Assembly (NCBI GenBank): GCA_964423835.1
Contig: CAYRGJ010000012.1
Span: forward strand, 17,043-81,042
Direction of reading: 5' to 3'
DNA: 64,000 nt
Source of the DNA: JAFGCL01 sp964423835
GTDB taxonomy: Bacteria > Chloroflexota > Dehalococcoidia > UBA2247 > RBG-13-53-26
Made by a program: the position numbers and the translations under genes. Under the pieces are notes generated by a model. That model was given only the letters and a program-made list of their open reading frames with translations. It did not search any database and was not told where the DNA came from. Positions 15,907 through 23,142 of the stretch are shown here, one piece after another (positions within the stretch are counted from its first letter, which is position 1; each line of letters begins with the position of its first letter).

Positions 15907-17172
15907 GTGGGAGAACATGACGGGCTACTAGCTGGCTGCCGGGTCTTGGATTTGACCGACGCCATCGGCTTGTTAGCGGGGAAGACCCTGGCCAATTACG
16001 GCGCGGATGTGATCAAGGTCGAGAAGCCGGGCGGCGACTCCACGCGAAACATCGGACCGTTCCTTGGCAACACACCCGATCCGGAAAAGAGCCTCTTCTG
16101 GTTTGCCACGAACACCAGCAAGAGGGGCATCACCCTGGATATCGAGAACCGTGAGGGGATAGATCTCTTCAAGCGATTGGTGAAGACCGCCGACATTGTG
16201 CTGGAGTCATTTGAACCCGGCTACCTGGATGGATTGGGACTCGGCTATTCGGAAATGGAAAAGATCAATCCAAGGATCATCCTGACCTCGATTACCCCGT
16301 TCGGCCAGTCCGGGCCTTATGCTGGCTACCAGGCCACCGACCTGGTGGGGGCGGCCATGGGTGGTTTGGTGAGGGAGCTGGGTGAGCTGGGACGACCGCC
16401 GGTTCGAATGAGTTGCGATCCTCAGGCGTACTTCCACGCCGGGCTGCAGGGAGCGATGGGGTCGACGCTGGCCTACTACCATCAGCAACTCACCGGCGAA
16501 GGGCAGCACGTAGATGTGTCCATGCAGGAGGCGGTTGAGCTGACCCTGATGAATGCGGTCGAGTTCGCGGAGTTCTTGAATATCGACATGGCCGGGACCG
16601 GCCAGATCCTCCTCAGCCCCACAATGGATGGACTGGTCACTTCGCGCCTCATATTCAAGTGCAAGGATGGCTTTGCCTACGTCACTGTTGGCGGAGGTGC
16701 ATGGCTGGGTATGGCACTCGCCTCCCGCGAGCTGGTCCGCTGGGCTAACGAAGAGGGTTTCGCGCTGGAGCTCAAAGACGTCGACTGGACGCAGTGGGAC
16801 AGTTCAAAGGAGACTCAGAAGGACAATGACTGGAGAGACAGCCAGATCGGTGAGTTCATCCGGACCAAGACCAAGGCCGAACTCATGGAGGGCGCGGTCA
16901 AGAGAGGGATGATGATGGCTCCCTGCAACAACATCGAGGACGTGATCGACAGTCCGCACCTGCGCGATCGGGACTTCTGGCAGACTGTCGAGCACCGGGA
17001 GCTGGGAAAATCACTGACTTATGCCGGAGCCCCTGTCAAGATGGCGGGAGACGCCTGGAAGATCAGGCGGCGCGCGCCCCTCATTGGAGAACACAACCAG
17101 GAGGTATTGCAGGGGGAACTGGGGCTTTCCGAAGAGGAGCTGGGCTTGTTGAGGGCCAACCGGGTCATATAG
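15907..17172 (+). CDS. Class III CoA-transferase (CaiB/BaiF), catalytic-Asp partner, pair 1
   Basis: CaiB/BaiF-type CoA-transferase of 421 residues that moves CoA between carboxylic acids. The N-terminal Rossmann-like half has VLDLTDAIGLLAGKTLANYGADVIKVEKPGGD. The catalytic aspartate is Asp145 in ATDLVGAAMGG, and GEGQHVDVSMQEA marks the interlocked-dimer region. GTG at 15907 follows a strong GGAGGTGAT. The next gene is a homologue that lacks this aspartate, and this layout recalls the heteromeric succinyl-CoA:benzylsuccinate CoA-transferase BbsEF. The acid substrate is unknown. Confidence 0.92.
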   Translation: MGEHDGLLAGCRVLDLTDAIGLLAGKTLANYGADVIKVEKPGGDSTRNIGPFLGNTPDPEKSLFWFATNTSKRGITLDIENREGIDLFKRLVKTADIVLESFEPGYLDGLGLGYSEMEKINPRIILTSITPFGQSGPYAGYQATDLVGAAMGGLVRELGELGRPPVRMSCDPQAYFHAGLQGAMGSTLAYYHQQLTGEGQHVDVSMQEAVELTLMNAVEFAEFLNIDMAGTGQILLSPTMDGLVTSRLIFKCKDGFAYVTVGGGAWLGMALASRELVRWANEEGFALELKDVDWTQWDSSKETQKDNDWRDSQIGEFIRTKTKAELMEGAVKRGMMMAPCNNIEDVIDSPHLRDRDFWQTVEHRELGKSLTYAGAPVKMAGDAWKIRRRAPLIGEHNQEVLQGELGLSEEELGLLRANRVI

Positions 17173-17207
17173 CCGGTTGCCGGCCGAACTTGCGGACGGA
17201 GGGGGAG

Positions 17208-18455
17208 ATGGCAAAGCAGATACTTGAAGGGCTCAAAGTCATTGAGTTCTGCTGGGCAGGTGTCGGTCCGCAGGTTGGGCGCGAGTTGGCGGAGCACGGG
17301 GCGACAGTGGTCAAAGTAGAGAGCCACGCCCGTCTCGATCTTATGCGGACGGCCCCGCCCTTCAGAGACGGTATAGCGACCTATGACCGGAGCGCCTATT
17401 TCGCCGAGTACAACGCCGGGAAGCTCAGCATCAGCGTGGACCTGGCCAAGCCCGAGTCCAAAGAGCTGATGCGCCGGTTGGTGGCCTGGGCTGACGTGTT
17501 GGGCGAGAACTGGGCGCCAGGCGTGATGCGCAAGCTGGGTCTGGATTATGAGAGCTGCCGCAACATCAATCCTGATCTGGTCTACTGGAGCTCGTGCATG
17601 CTCGGTCAGTCGGGGCGATATCGCGGTTTTTCCGGTGTTGGCAACCATCTCAATGCCATCGCCGGATTCTCTCATTCCACAGGTTATGTGGACGGAGAAC
17701 CCACTAACGTGTACACAGCCTATTCTGATTTCATCGCCCCCTGGTACGTGGTCATCGCGGTGGTGGGGGCTCTGTTGCGGCGGCGCAAGACCGGCCTGGG
17801 GATGTACATGGAACAGGCCCAGTTGGAGGCGGCCCTCAGCTTTGTGGAGCCGCACGTTCTGGACTACGCAGCCAACCGCAACCTGCTGGGTCGAAGAGGG
17901 AACCGGGATCGCTACATGTGCCCCCACGGCGTCTATCCCTGTCGGGGCGCTGATCGGTGGGTAGCCATAGCCGTGAGGAACGATAATGAGTGGCGCTGCC
18001 TGCGGGAAGTTATGGGTGATCCGGAATGGGCACGAGACTCCAAATTCGATTCCGTCGTCGGCCGAAAAGAGAATGAGGATGATCTGGACAAGCTTCTCGG
18101 CACGTGGACCCTGGGCTTCCCACCGGAGCAGGTGATGGCTATGCTTCAGGGAGCGGGGGTGGCTGCCGGAGTGGTGCAGGCCGGGCGGGACCTGCTCCGC
18201 GATCCCCATATGAAGGCGCGCCAGCATTTCCGGACGCTGTATCACCCGGTGATTGGCCCGCAAAGCTACCACGCACCGGCATACAGGCTGTCCCTGACCC
18301 CGTGTCGGATAGATAGCCCCGCGCCATGCCTCGGAGAGCACAATGAGCAGGTCCTCAAGGGATTGCTCGGCTTCACGGATGATGAGATCGCCGAGATGCT
18401 GATCAATGGTGTCATCACCACCGATGCGGACGCCCCCAGGGTCTCCCATTGGTAG
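17208..18455 (+). CDS. Class III CoA-transferase homologue lacking catalytic Asp, pair 1
   Basis: CaiB/BaiF-fold protein of 415 residues. In an ungapped comparison from GQSG onward, the position of Asp145 in the upstream partner is Gly145 here (GFSGVGNHLNAIAG). The CoA-binding and dimer segments remain (GLGMYMEQAQLEAALS, GEHNEQVLKGLLGF). It is therefore probably a structural or substrate-binding subunit of a heteromeric transferase with the gene 35 bp upstream. The ATG at 17208 has GGAGGGGGAG directly upstream; a TTG at 17190 would add six residues but lacks a site. Confidence 0.88.
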   Translation: MAKQILEGLKVIEFCWAGVGPQVGRELAEHGATVVKVESHARLDLMRTAPPFRDGIATYDRSAYFAEYNAGKLSISVDLAKPESKELMRRLVAWADVLGENWAPGVMRKLGLDYESCRNINPDLVYWSSCMLGQSGRYRGFSGVGNHLNAIAGFSHSTGYVDGEPTNVYTAYSDFIAPWYVVIAVVGALLRRRKTGLGMYMEQAQLEAALSFVEPHVLDYAANRNLLGRRGNRDRYMCPHGVYPCRGADRWVAIAVRNDNEWRCLREVMGDPEWARDSKFDSVVGRKENEDDLDKLLGTWTLGFPPEQVMAMLQGAGVAAGVVQAGRDLLRDPHMKARQHFRTLYHPVIGPQSYHAPAYRLSLTPCRIDSPAPCLGEHNEQVLKGLLGFTDDEIAEMLINGVITTDADAPRVSHW

Positions 18456-18551
18456 GTAATACCGGGTCAAGAGGTAGCAGGTGCAGGGCAAAGGACAGCG
18501 CGTAATCAGGCGCCGCTGTACTTTGAATAACAAAAGGAGAGGAGAAAGGAA

Positions 18552-19160
18552 ATGGCAGATCTCAATGACCTGAAGGGCCCGTACCAGGAGAAACTGGACC
18601 TGAAGAACATGTCCAAGGAGTGGCTGATCGGGTTGCTGAACGTGTGGCACCATCAGTACGCCTCACTCAACAAAGGCCTCTTCATGGCACTCCTCAAGAG
18701 GATGCCTCCGGAGGAGGCCGCCAAGGTTGTGGTTGAGACAGTCAGCCCGATGATGGCCGAAAACCAGGAGTTGATCGTGAAGCTGGCCGGCATCGAGCCG
18801 AAGACGTTTCTCGACCTCAACTCCATTGCACGGCTGTCCCTGGATGGCGATGCTATGGGGAGGGACGGCAGGTTCGAGAGCAAAGAGACGATCTTCAGCC
18901 CGAATCATATGATCTCCGAGGTGAGACACTGCCCTTACCTGGAGGATATGGAGGCGGCCGGGGCCCCTCCCGAAATGCAGACACTGGTCTGCTACCAGGT
19001 CGAAGAGCCGCTAATGCACCTGGTCTACCATCAAAACAACCCCAGGATGCCCAGGCTCAAGATAACCCAGTTGAAGGGCGGGGCGCGCAAGAGCAAAGAC
19101 GAGCTCTGCTGCAAGTTTGAATTCCAGATAGTCGACGAGAAGGGGAACCCAGTACCCTAG
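18552..19160 (+). CDS. Uncharacterised protein, ATC-hydrolase-like, copy 2
   Basis: Protein of 202 residues, near-duplicate of the gene at 14914. Changes are confined to the first 70 residues, for example YGSLMKG to YASLNKG and LLTRMPP to LLKRMPP, and most are conservative, so both copies look functional. It follows the second CoA-transferase by 96 bp and has the same GGAGAGGAG leader but no clear promoter of its own, so it is probably read from the upstream block. Confidence 0.75.
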   Translation: MADLNDLKGPYQEKLDLKNMSKEWLIGLLNVWHHQYASLNKGLFMALLKRMPPEEAAKVVVETVSPMMAENQELIVKLAGIEPKTFLDLNSIARLSLDGDAMGRDGRFESKETIFSPNHMISEVRHCPYLEDMEAAGAPPEMQTLVCYQVEEPLMHLVYHQNNPRMPRLKITQLKGGARKSKDELCCKFEFQIVDEKGNPVP

Positions 19161-19215
19161 AGAATAGCGGCTGCCCTTCCCTGCCGTAGAATCAACACAC
19201 TATCGCCGGTGGTCT

Positions 19216-19255
19216 GTACATTGGGGGTCTCTGGCCAGAGGGGCCCCCAGTGTAC
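19216..19255 (+). terminator. Long hairpin after copy 2 of the repeated gene
   Basis: Same hairpin as at 15578-15615, here extended by a CTCTGGCCAGAG palindrome at its tip so that the whole 40 bp can pair with a 2-nt bulge. It stands between the repeated gene and the transporter. Confidence 0.5.
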
Positions 19256-19362
19256 GAATCTACAGCCTGCTCTGGTGGCGTTGACAGCAGGACCAGCGCC
19301 AGAAGGCAGGCAGATGGCCGCCCAGGAACATGAAAGTGCTCTGAAGAGGAGGGTGCCATTAC

Positions 19363-20892
19363 ATGGTGGAGAAGACGGTGAAAGACAGCAAGCGTTGGTG
19401 GGCGGTAGCCCTTCTCTCTCTGGTGTCACTTCTTCTTGGGATGGACGACAGTGTGCTGAATCTGGCGCTGCCATCCATTGCCCAGGATTTCCAGGCAACA
19501 ATCTCGCAGATGCAGTGGGCCATCAACGCCTATCTGTTGACGACCGCTGCCCTGCTGCTGCTTATGGGAACGCTGGGAGACCGCTTCGGCCGGAAGCGCC
19601 TGTTCTCTATTGGCATTATTCTGTTCGGTCTGGGTTCCCTGGGAGCAGTCTTGTCCACCTCCATGGGCATGCTCATTGCCTGTCGGGCCGTCATGGGTAC
19701 GGGATGCGCCATAATCTGGCCGCAGACGCTTTCTATCATCAGAGCCACCTTTGCCCATGACCCCAAGGAGTGCGCCAGTGCCATTGGGGTCTGGGCCGGC
19801 GTCAGTTCGCTGGGCTACGGCCTCGGTCCAATTATCGGCGGCGTCCTGTTGGCGCATTTCCACTGGACGTCCGTGTTTGTTGTTAATCTCCCCCTGTCAA
19901 TCATAGGACTCGCCGGCGGGTACTTCCTGCTTCGGGAGTCGATGAATACGGATGCCCCCAGGCTGGATCCCATTGGAGCCGTGCTCTCCGGCGCCGCCCT
20001 GTTCTCACTCGTCTACGGCATCATTGAAGCCGGGCGTCTGAGCTGGGCTGAGACTTCGGTAATCACCTGGCTCGCTGTCGGAATGATCCTGGTTGTTCTC
20101 TTTGCGATCTGGGAACTGCGCTCCGATCATCCCATGGTCCCCATGAGTTTCTTCAAGAACATGTCTTTTACCGGAGCCACCGTGTCATTGGCTCTGGCGG
20201 CCCTGGCCTCTGGCGCACTCCTCTTCTTCCTCAGCCAGTATTTCCAGTCTGTACAAGGATACGGCCCGTTGCGCACAGCGTTCCTGCTGTTGCCTGGCGC
20301 TGCAGCCAGCTTCGTGACCGCATCGGTGGCGCCCTATCTGGCCAACGCCATCGGCACCAAGTATACCGTCAGTCTCGGCCTCTTCCTGGGCGGCGTCGGG
20401 CTATTCCTGATGTCGCTACTTACCACGGGTACTCAATGGTACGCTCTGGAAGGGGCCTTCGTCGTTCAGGGGGCCGGCTTTGGGCTAACCTTCAGTCCAG
20501 CTGCAGCCTCCATCATGGGCTCACTGCCGGTGAAGCGGGCAGGCGTCGGGTCAGCCATGGACAGCACCGTCCAGCAGATAGGTTACGTTCTGGGCGTGGC
20601 TGGGTTGGGGGCTGCCCTCAACGCCGTATATCGCAACCGGGTGACCGACCTTCCGGTGGTTGCGTCCCTGCCTGACGAAGCTTACGAAGCAGTACGCGAC
20701 AGCATTCAAGGCGCTCACATCGCGGCAGCAGAATTCCCCAACGACACCGCCCTGCAGATTATCCAGGGTTCAAACGAGGCGTTCACCTCCGGCGTGGAGA
20801 GAGCCCTGATCATAGGAACGGCAGTCATGCTCGCCGCCACCTTGTTCTCGCTCCTCGTCCTGCCGAGCAAGATACGTCCCTCAGACGAGTAG
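19363..20892 (+). CDS. MFS drug-type exporter, DHA2 (14-helix) family
   Basis: Integral membrane transporter of 509 residues with about fourteen hydrophobic helices, like EmrB/QacA proton antiporters. The motif after helix two is GDRFGRKRLF, helix one holds MDDSVLNLALPSIA with the acidic residue typical of the family, and the helix-five antiporter region is GYGLGPIIGGVL. It sits 202 bp after the CoA-transferase block on the same strand and could export its product or be independent. GAGGAGGG lies 12 nt before the ATG. Confidence 0.92.
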   Translation: MVEKTVKDSKRWWAVALLSLVSLLLGMDDSVLNLALPSIAQDFQATISQMQWAINAYLLTTAALLLLMGTLGDRFGRKRLFSIGIILFGLGSLGAVLSTSMGMLIACRAVMGTGCAIIWPQTLSIIRATFAHDPKECASAIGVWAGVSSLGYGLGPIIGGVLLAHFHWTSVFVVNLPLSIIGLAGGYFLLRESMNTDAPRLDPIGAVLSGAALFSLVYGIIEAGRLSWAETSVITWLAVGMILVVLFAIWELRSDHPMVPMSFFKNMSFTGATVSLALAALASGALLFFLSQYFQSVQGYGPLRTAFLLLPGAAASFVTASVAPYLANAIGTKYTVSLGLFLGGVGLFLMSLLTTGTQWYALEGAFVVQGAGFGLTFSPAAASIMGSLPVKRAGVGSAMDSTVQQIGYVLGVAGLGAALNAVYRNRVTDLPVVASLPDEAYEAVRDSIQGAHIAAAEFPNDTALQIIQGSNEAFTSGVERALIIGTAVMLAATLFSLLVLPSKIRPSDE

Positions 20893-20909
20893 CAGAGCCC
20901 TCCCCTCGT

Positions 20910-20939
20910 TTGACTTGAACCCGGATATTATGCTATAGA
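20910..20939 (+). promoter_or_regulatory. Promoter of the infC operon, extended -10
   Basis: TTGACT at 20910-20915, an 18-nt spacer and TATAGA at 20934-20939 preceded by TGC, an extended -10 element. Confidence 0.6.
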
Positions 20940-20977
20940 TTATCAATTGAGCCCCACGCACTCCGAAGGAGGTAGGT

Positions 20978-21541
20978 ATAGTAAAAGAGCTGAGGACCAA
21001 TCAGGGGATCAGAGCCAAAGAGATCCTGCTGATCGGAGAGAACGGCGAGCGCGTTGGCGTGATGTCGGTAGCTCAGGGCATCCAGTTGGCCCGCGAGCGG
21101 AGCCTGGATCTCGTTGAAGTGGCGCCGACGGCCGTTCCGCCTGTGTGCCGGATTCTCGACTACGGAAGGTACAAGTTTGAGCAGACCAAGAAGGAGCGAG
21201 AGGCCCGCAAGATCAGGAAGTCCACGCTCCTCCGGGAAGTCCGGCTGCGGCCCAGGATCGATAATCACGACCTCGAATCCAAGACACGCCTGATCGAAAG
21301 GCTGCTGGCCGAAGGCGACAAGGTCAAGGTCACGGTCATCTTCAGGGGCAGGGAAGTCACCCGCCCGGAGCTCGGCAAGAGGATACTGCAGCAAGTTCTC
21401 ACGAACCTGAAAGACAAGGCGGTTGTCGATCAGCCGCTGGTGGTGGAAGAGAAGAGCTTGAGCCTCTTCTTCTCCCCGGCTAAGCCCATAGTCAAGAAGG
21501 CAACGTCGGAGGTTACAGGTGCCCAAGCTAAAGACCAATAA
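20978..21541 (+). CDS. infC: Translation initiation factor IF-3, apparent AUA start
   Basis: IF-3 binds the 30S subunit and checks start codons. The protein has the full N-domain, starting VKELRTNQGIRAKEI, then the helical linker (FEQTKKEREARKIRK) and the C-domain ending near residue 170. The conserved N-terminus lies upstream of the first ATG or GTG in frame, and the only sensible start is ATA at 20978, 4 nt after a perfect AAGGAGGT (20966-20973). Non-canonical infC starts (AUU in E. coli) allow feedback because IF-3 rejects them. It heads the classical infC-rpmI-rplT-pheS-pheT operon. Confidence 0.92.
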   Translation: MVKELRTNQGIRAKEILLIGENGERVGVMSVAQGIQLARERSLDLVEVAPTAVPPVCRILDYGRYKFEQTKKEREARKIRKSTLLREVRLRPRIDNHDLESKTRLIERLLAEGDKVKVTVIFRGREVTRPELGKRILQQVLTNLKDKAVVDQPLVVEEKSLSLFFSPAKPIVKKATSEVTGAQAKDQ

Positions 21542-21716
21542 GACCGCCGCGCGCCGGTTCAGCGTCTCCGGCACCGGCAAGATAATGCATGCGAAGATAG
21601 GCAAGAGCCACTTCCGACGGAGGAAGCCCGCTCGCGTGAAGCGCCAGTATGACGGCAAGTTGGTGCTCAACCCCGCCAACCAGCGCCGCATCAGCAAGCT
21701 CGTGCCATACCTGTAA
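21519..21716 (+). CDS. rpmI: 50S ribosomal protein L35
   Basis: Basic ribosomal protein of 65 residues: MPKLKTNKTAARRF at the start and the KSHFRRRKPARVKRQ core. The GTG at 21519 lies inside the end of infC (23-bp overlap) with GGAGGTTACAG upstream, so translation is coupled to IF-3. Confidence 0.96.
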   Translation: MPKLKTNKTAARRFSVSGTGKIMHAKIGKSHFRRRKPARVKRQYDGKLVLNPANQRRISKLVPYL

Positions 21717-21728
21717 AGGAGGATTCCC

Positions 21729-22091
21729 GTGCCACGAACCAAGCGTGGGGTAGTCACCAAGCGCCGCCACAACAAGGTGCTCAGGCTGACCAAAGGCCAT
21801 CGCGCCAGCAAACACAGCCTCTACGGCCGCGCGCACGAATCCATGCTCAAATCGCTGAGCTATGCGTACCGCCACCGGCGGGAGCGCAAGGGTGACATGC
21901 GCCGCCTCTGGATACTGCGCATCAATGCCGCCGCCAGGGCGGGCGGCATCTCCTACTCCCAGTTCATGCACGGTCTGAAGGAAGCCAACGTCGATGTCGA
22001 CCGCAAGATGCTGGCCGACACGGCGGTCAGGGATCCCCAGGCCTTCTCTGCACTGGTAGCGGTCGCCAAGGGGGAGAAGACGGGCCAGTAG
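21729..22091 (+). CDS. rplT: 50S ribosomal protein L20
   Basis: Ribosomal protein of 120 residues that binds 23S rRNA early in 50S assembly and, in E. coli, represses its own operon. Signatures are RRHNKVLRLTKGHRASKH and the C-terminal AVRDPQAFSALVAVAK. The GTG at 21729 follows AGGAGG. It lies 12 bp after rpmI and 3 bp before pheS. Confidence 0.96.
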   Translation: MPRTKRGVVTKRRHNKVLRLTKGHRASKHSLYGRAHESMLKSLSYAYRHRRERKGDMRRLWILRINAAARAGGISYSQFMHGLKEANVDVDRKMLADTAVRDPQAFSALVAVAKGEKTGQ

Positions 22092-22094
22092 CCC

Positions 22095-23129
22095 ATGCTG
22101 AAGGAGCTTGACGAACTCAAGACCAGGGCGGTCAGCGAGCTCGACGGCATAGACAACCTGGGCGATCTGGAGAAGTGGCGGGTCCGCTACCTCGGCCGCA
22201 AGGGGTCTCTCACCACGATTCTCCGGGGACTGGGCGCCCTCTCCGCCGACGAGCGGCGCACCGTGGGCGCCGCCGCCAATGACCTCAAGGTCACCCTGGA
22301 GTCGAGCCTGCAGCAGAGGCAGGAGGCCCTCAAGACCAGGGAGCTGGTCGATACCATCGAGCAGACCCGCATCGATGTCACTCTTCCCGGGTACCCGGTC
22401 TCCATCGGGCGCCTGCACCCCACCACCGCCACCCTCAGGGAGGTCTGCGGCGTCTTCGCCTCCATGGGCTTCCAGGTGGTGGAGGGCCCCGAGGTAGAGT
22501 GGGATTACTACAACTTCGAGGCGCTGAACATACCCCAGGACCACCCGGCGCGGGACATGTGGGCCACCTTCTGGGTGGACACGGAGGGCGCGGGGCGGTC
22601 CCGGCTGCTGCGCACACACACCTCCCCCATGCAGATCCGGCTCATGGAGAAGACCCGCCCCCCGGTGAGGGCCGTGGTCCCGGGCAAGGTTTACCGCTAC
22701 GAGGCCACCGACGCCACGCATGAGTTCATGTTCTACCAGGTGGAGGGGCTGGCGGTGGACAAGGGCATCACCATGGGCGACCTGAAGGGCACTCTCTTCG
22801 AGTTCGCCCGGCGCCTCTTCGGGGCGGAGCGCAAGGCGCGCTTCCGCTGCGATTACTTCCCCTTCGTGGAGCCGGGAGTGGAGATGGCCATCGACTGCTT
22901 CGTCTGCCAGGGGGCGGGCTGCCGCCTGTGCAGCCAGTCCGGCTGGATCGAGATACTGGGGGCGGGCATGGTCCATCCGGATGTGCTCCGGAGGGTGGAC
23001 TACGACCCGGAGGTCTATACCGGTTTCGCCTTCGGCATGGGCGTGGAGCGCATCCCCCTGCTGAAGTACGGCATCGACGACATTCGGCATTTCTACAGCA
23101 ACGATCTGCGTTTCTTGAGGCAGTTCTAG
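22095..23129 (+). CDS. pheS: Phenylalanyl-tRNA synthetase alpha subunit
   Basis: Catalytic subunit of 344 residues of the heterotetrameric class II synthetase. An N-terminal coiled coil (about 1-85) contacts tRNA, followed by class II motifs including RTHTSPMQIR and FGMGVERIPLLKYG. A four-cysteine zinc-type insertion, CFVCQGAGCRLC, sits near residue 275; this is known in thermophile and Chloroflexi enzymes but absent from the E. coli protein. It is followed by pheT after 13 bp. Confidence 0.96.
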   Translation: MLKELDELKTRAVSELDGIDNLGDLEKWRVRYLGRKGSLTTILRGLGALSADERRTVGAAANDLKVTLESSLQQRQEALKTRELVDTIEQTRIDVTLPGYPVSIGRLHPTTATLREVCGVFASMGFQVVEGPEVEWDYYNFEALNIPQDHPARDMWATFWVDTEGAGRSRLLRTHTSPMQIRLMEKTRPPVRAVVPGKVYRYEATDATHEFMFYQVEGLAVDKGITMGDLKGTLFEFARRLFGAERKARFRCDYFPFVEPGVEMAIDCFVCQGAGCRLCSQSGWIEILGAGMVHPDVLRRVDYDPEVYTGFAFGMGVERIPLLKYGIDDIRHFYSNDLRFLRQF

Positions 23130-23142
23130 GTCGGGAGATAGC

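Larger units (their letters stand above)
18509..19280 (+). repeat. Direct repeat of about 770 bp, copy 2
   Basis: Second copy of the segment at 14871-15640, 3638 bp away. Recombination between the copies would remove one copy and both CoA-transferase genes. The sharp change from diverged to identical sequence at 18761/18762 suggests gene conversion. Confidence 0.95.

Noticed and set aside
15690..15920. 76-codon open frame between the first repeated gene and the CoA-transferase.
   Set aside because: It overlaps the start of a certain gene, has no ribosome site and no recognisable motif.
18456..18551. Separate promoter for the second copy of the repeated gene.
   Set aside because: No -35/-10 pair of usable quality; it is most likely read through from the CoA-transferase genes.
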